Assembly (NCBI RefSeq): GCF_003314435.2
Contig: NZ_QNVY02000006.1
Coordinates: forward strand, 62,001 to 126,000
Direction: 5' to 3'
DNA: 64,000 nt
Source: Flavobacterium petrolei
GTDB lineage: Bacteria > Bacteroidota > Bacteroidia > Flavobacteriales > Flavobacteriaceae
Positions 61,213 through 64,000 of the stretch are shown here, one piece after another. Below the pieces are notes generated by a model. The model saw nothing but the letters and a program-made list of their open reading frames with translations. It was not told the DNA's origin and did no database searches. Every line of letters begins with the position of its first letter. Positions within the stretch are counted from its first letter, which is position 1. The position numbers and the translations under genes are program-made.

Positions 61213-64000
61213 TTAGAATTTAAATTCTAGATTCATTCCGTATGTTCTAGTTGATGGTAATGAGCCTCCTTCAAGACCTTGAGTGTTGCCACTACCATAA
61301 GAAGCCATCTCTGGATCCATTCCCTTCCAATCTAAGCCCCATGCAAATAAATTTCTTGCAAAAAGAGAGAACCTTAAGTCACCGAAATCTCCGATGATTT
61401 TTTTAGGTAAAGTGTAACCAAGAGTAACCTCTCTTAATTTTACATAACTGGCATCAAATACATTCATAGCATCAAGGCCATAATGTTGTTGAGCCCATGC
61501 TTGTCCAGGTAATACTGATGTGTTTTTACTACCATCTTCGTAAACAGCGTCTACTATTATTCCATTTTCACGAATATCGTTAGCAGCTGTCGCTTCTAAC
61601 AAACCTGAATAAGAACCCCACATGTGTGTAGTAGAGAAGTAACTACCGCCTTTTTGTATGTCAATTAAGAAGCCGAAATTTAAGTTCTTGTATTTGAATG
61701 AGTTTCTTATACCCATGTTATATTCCGGAATGATTGTACCTAAAGATTTTCTTGTTGTAGGAATGTATGCACCGTCACTATCTACAACTTTGTTTCCGTT
61801 GTCATCATAAGTAAAATCAGTTCCGTAAATCTGACCGTAAGGTTGTCCGGTTACAGCTAATAAAGTAGCTTGGAATGGAGCTGAACCAATGATTAATTCA
61901 TTCAGTCCTGGAGCTAATTCAATTAGTTTGTTGTTGTTTTTAGCAAAGTTCCAAGTGATATCCCATGTAAAATCTTCCGTTCTTACGGGGTTAAGCGTTA
62001 CTGTAGCCTCAAAACCTTTGTTTTGTAATTTACCTGCATTTCTTAAAGACGAAGTAAATCCCATGGAAGCGTCACCTTGAACCGGTGTTATTAAATCTGT
62101 TGTAACTACATCGTAGTAAGAAACATCTAATCCAACTCTTCTGTTGAATAAACTTAATTCTAAACCTACCTCTTTAGTAGTTTTTAACTCAGGTTTTAAA
62201 TTAGGATTAGAAGCTGAGTTTGGTTGGCTATATCTAATATCACCTTGAAAAGGTGTGTCAGATACACCATCGAAAGATAATCTGTAAGGAGTAGTTGCAT
62301 TTCCTGCTTGAGCCCAACCTCCTCTAATTTTACCGTAGTTTAACCAAGATAAATCTGTTAATTCTGAAAAAATGAAACTTCCAGTTAATGAAGCGTAATT
62401 TACGCCTTCATTTACAGTACTAAACCAGTCGTTTCTATCAGTAGCTTCTAAAAATAGAAAGTCATCATAACCTAACGAAAGGAAGCCGTAAACACTATTT
62501 GTTCTAGTTTTTTCTTCGTAATTTGTTGCTTGCGCAGCAGTCGCACTGTTTGATAAGTTGTAGATGTTAGGAAGGACTAATCCACCAACTGTAGCTCCAG
62601 AAACTCTTGATAAATTGTAACTTCTTCTGTTAACACCAGCAAACGAGTTTAAACTGAATTTATCGAATTTTTTATCGTAATGTAAACGACCTTCATAATT
62701 GAAATCAGTCAATGTTCTGGCACTAGTAGCGAAGCTAGAAGTAGCTTGAGAACCTATTGCAACTCTTTCATTGATGTTTAAAGAATAAGTATCTCCGTAA
62801 ACGTTACCAACAGCATAAAAATCTGGAGTAAAGTTATAAGTGATTTTCCCATTTCCATATAATCTGTTTCTTGTATCAGCTGATGTGTTTTCGTTGATAA
62901 TCCAATATGGATTATCAGAATAATTAGGAGTTGCATCGTCCCAAGCGATTCTGTTCCACGATCTTTGTGATCCATCAGATAATTTGTAATCTTTCAATTC
63001 ATTGTAATCTAATTGTCTTTGGCTCCACTGATAGAATTTTTGAGCTAAACCATTATCTCCATAACCAACTTCAGGTCTGTTAAAACCTCTTGTTTGAACA
63101 TACGTAACCATACCTTCAACTTTAAGTTTTTCACTTAATTTTGAGTTAGCATTGATAGAAAATGTATTTTTTGTTAAAGAAGAATTTGGAACTATACCTT
63201 CAGTTTTTTGATTAGCATAAGAGAATCTTACACCTGAATCTTGGTTTGATTTGGTAAATGACAATGAATTATTTCTTGTAATTCCCGTATTAAAGAATGA
63301 TTCAACACCATTTTTAGGTGCAATCCAAGCCTTTTCTTTTAAATAATCATTAGCAAATTCTGGATCAAATGCATTCCAAGGCAAATACAATAATGTTGGG
63401 TCATATTTAGGTCCCCAGCTTTCATCTGTGGCATAATCAGCTAAATTGTATGTTTTACCATTAATTACTTGATTTTCAAAAGTAGTTGAACTACCACCGC
63501 CATATTGATTTTGTAGTTTTGGAGCAATGTAAGCATTTTCAAATGTGATACCAGTGGTAAATGATATTTCAGATTTTCCACTACCTCTTTTTCCAGATTT
63601 TGTTGTGTATAAAATAGCTCCGTTACCTGCTCTACTTCCGTAAAGAGCTGCTGCAGGACCTCCTTTTAATACCGTTACTGATTCAATATCATCAGGGTTA
63701 ATGTCTGCTGATGCATCACCGTAATCTCTACCACCTGCTCCTCTTTGCGTGTTTGCAGTGTTGTAATTACCATTGTCTAATGGGATACCATCAATTACAA
63801 TTAAAGGTCTATTTTCTCCGGTTACCGATCCAATACCTCTAAGTACGATTCTTGTAGATCCTCCCATTGTAGATGGAGCAGTTACTTGTAAGCCCGCAAC
63901 GTTTCCTGATAAGGCAGAAACAGCATTGTTAGAGCCTCCTTCGTTCAATGTAGAACCTTTTACTTCTTGTGCAGCGTAGCTTAAAGATTTCTTTTCTCTT
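61213..64000 (-). CDS. SusC/RagA-family TonB-dependent receptor, 5' end outside window (second locus)
   Basis: The frame is open to the window end, so the N-terminus is missing; the in-frame TTG at 63948 is internal. The visible upstream part, REKKSLSYAAQEVKGST, is the end of the conserved region before the plug. The plug has ALSGNVAGLQV and RIVLRGIGSVTGENRPLIVIDGIPLDNG. The barrel follows and ends in TYGMNLEFKF. At least 929 residues are present. With the downstream SusD lipoprotein it forms a substrate importer powered by TonB/ExbBD. Confidence 0.95.
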   Translation of the reverse strand, partial: REKKSLSYAAQEVKGSTLNEGGSNNAVSALSGNVAGLQVTAPSTMGGSTRIVLRGIGSVTGENRPLIVIDGIPLDNGNYNTANTQRGAGGRDYGDASADINPDDIESVTVLKGGPAAALYGSRAGNGAILYTTKSGKRGSGKSEISFTTGITFENAYIAPKLQNQYGGGSSTTFENQVINGKTYNLADYATDESWGPKYDPTLLYLPWNAFDPEFANDYLKEKAWIAPKNGVESFFNTGITRNNSLSFTKSNQDSGVRFSYANQKTEGIVPNSSLTKNTFSINANSKLSEKLKVEGMVTYVQTRGFNRPEVGYGDNGLAQKFYQWSQRQLDYNELKDYKLSDGSQRSWNRIAWDDATPNYSDNPYWIINENTSADTRNRLYGNGKITYNFTPDFYAVGNVYGDTYSLNINERVAIGSQATSSFATSARTLTDFNYEGRLHYDKKFDKFSLNSFAGVNRRSYNLSRVSGATVGGLVLPNIYNLSNSATAAQATNYEEKTRTNSVYGFLSLGYDDFLFLEATDRNDWFSTVNEGVNYASLTGSFIFSELTDLSWLNYGKIRGGWAQAGNATTPYRLSFDGVSDTPFQGDIRYSQPNSASNPNLKPELKTTKEVGLELSLFNRRVGLDVSYYDVVTTDLITPVQGDASMGFTSSLRNAGKLQNKGFEATVTLNPVRTEDFTWDITWNFAKNNNKLIELAPGLNELIIGSAPFQATLLAVTGQPYGQIYGTDFTYDDNGNKVVDSDGAYIPTTRKSLGTIIPEYNMGIRNSFKYKNLNFGFLIDIQKGGSYFSTTHMWGSYSGLLEATAANDIRENGIIVDAVYEDGSKNTSVLPGQAWAQQHYGLDAMNVFDASYVKLREVTLGYTLPKKIIGDFGDLRFSLFARNLFAWGLDWKGMDPEMASYGSGNTQGLEGGSLPSTRTYGMNLEFKF

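Noticed and set aside
63773-63979. Plus-strand open frame inside the second SusC gene
   Set aside because: Shadow of the plug-domain coding sequence on the other strand.

Overview
This window comes from the chromosome of a Flavobacterium-like member of the Bacteroidota. The evidence is low GC, two SusC/SusD outer-membrane uptake pairs, a large surface protein ending in a T9SS type A sorting domain, Bacteroidota-type promoters (TTG, 19-bp spacer, TAnnTTTG), almost no Shine-Dalgarno sites, and short palindromic intergenic elements of a kind I associate with this genus.

Layout. 1-4.7 kb: the 3' end of a SusC receptor, a SusD lipoprotein and an S9-family peptidase, probably a peptide uptake locus. 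4.7-10.7 kb: an accessory island. It holds a structured palindromic intergenic region, 56-bp repeats, an AbiEii-like nucleotidyltransferase toxin module, a two-gene mobilisation unit (accessory protein plus relaxase), a 51-residue ORF with a strong Shine-Dalgarno site, and a large serine recombinase whose 3' end runs into a tRNA-Val gene. This looks like an integrative mobilisable element. 10.7-16.5 kb: folC, exbB-exbD, a glycine-rich TonB-type transducer, a glutamate/leucine-type dehydrogenase and a chalcone-isomerase-fold secreted protein. 17-18.9 kb: acyl-CoA dehydrogenase and a Crp/Fnr regulator. 19-24.4 kb: a co-directional run of eight genes (peroxiredoxin-like, YHS, DoxX-like, DinB-like, NRDE/TANGO2, ATP-grasp, LysE-like, M28 peptidase). 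24.4-30.7 kb: GNAT, SDR, SprT-like protein, MlaF-MlaE lipid-transport pair, glycosyltransferase, methyltransferase and a FabH-like synthase. 31-40.7 kb: gcvP, a UbiA-like membrane protein, SRPBCC and DUF2071 proteins, an M3 peptidase, an unknown acidic protein and purK-purE. 41-47.4 kb: an 1801-residue repetitive surface protein and an outer-membrane barrel protein. 47.8-51.5 kb: hpt, adk, a CBS-domain membrane protein and obgE. 51.6-56.3 kb: a co-directional run (TPR, mpl-like, GNAT, radC, yjjG-like, unknown). 56.4-59.5 kb: rarA, rhomboid, rlmB. 59.6-64 kb: a second SusD/SusC pair on the minus strand, cut by the window end.

Most of the window is ordinary housekeeping sequence. The points most worth following are: (i) the mobilisable island and the overlap of its recombinase gene with tRNA-Val; (ii) a GATase-like domain apparently inserted inside a HYR-type domain of the giant surface protein; (iii) a Glu in place of the expected catalytic Asp in the S9 peptidase; and (iv) two kinds of palindromic intergenic element. 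I did not find a clearly new defence or biosynthetic system beyond these. Family assignments rest on reading motifs by eye, without database searches.
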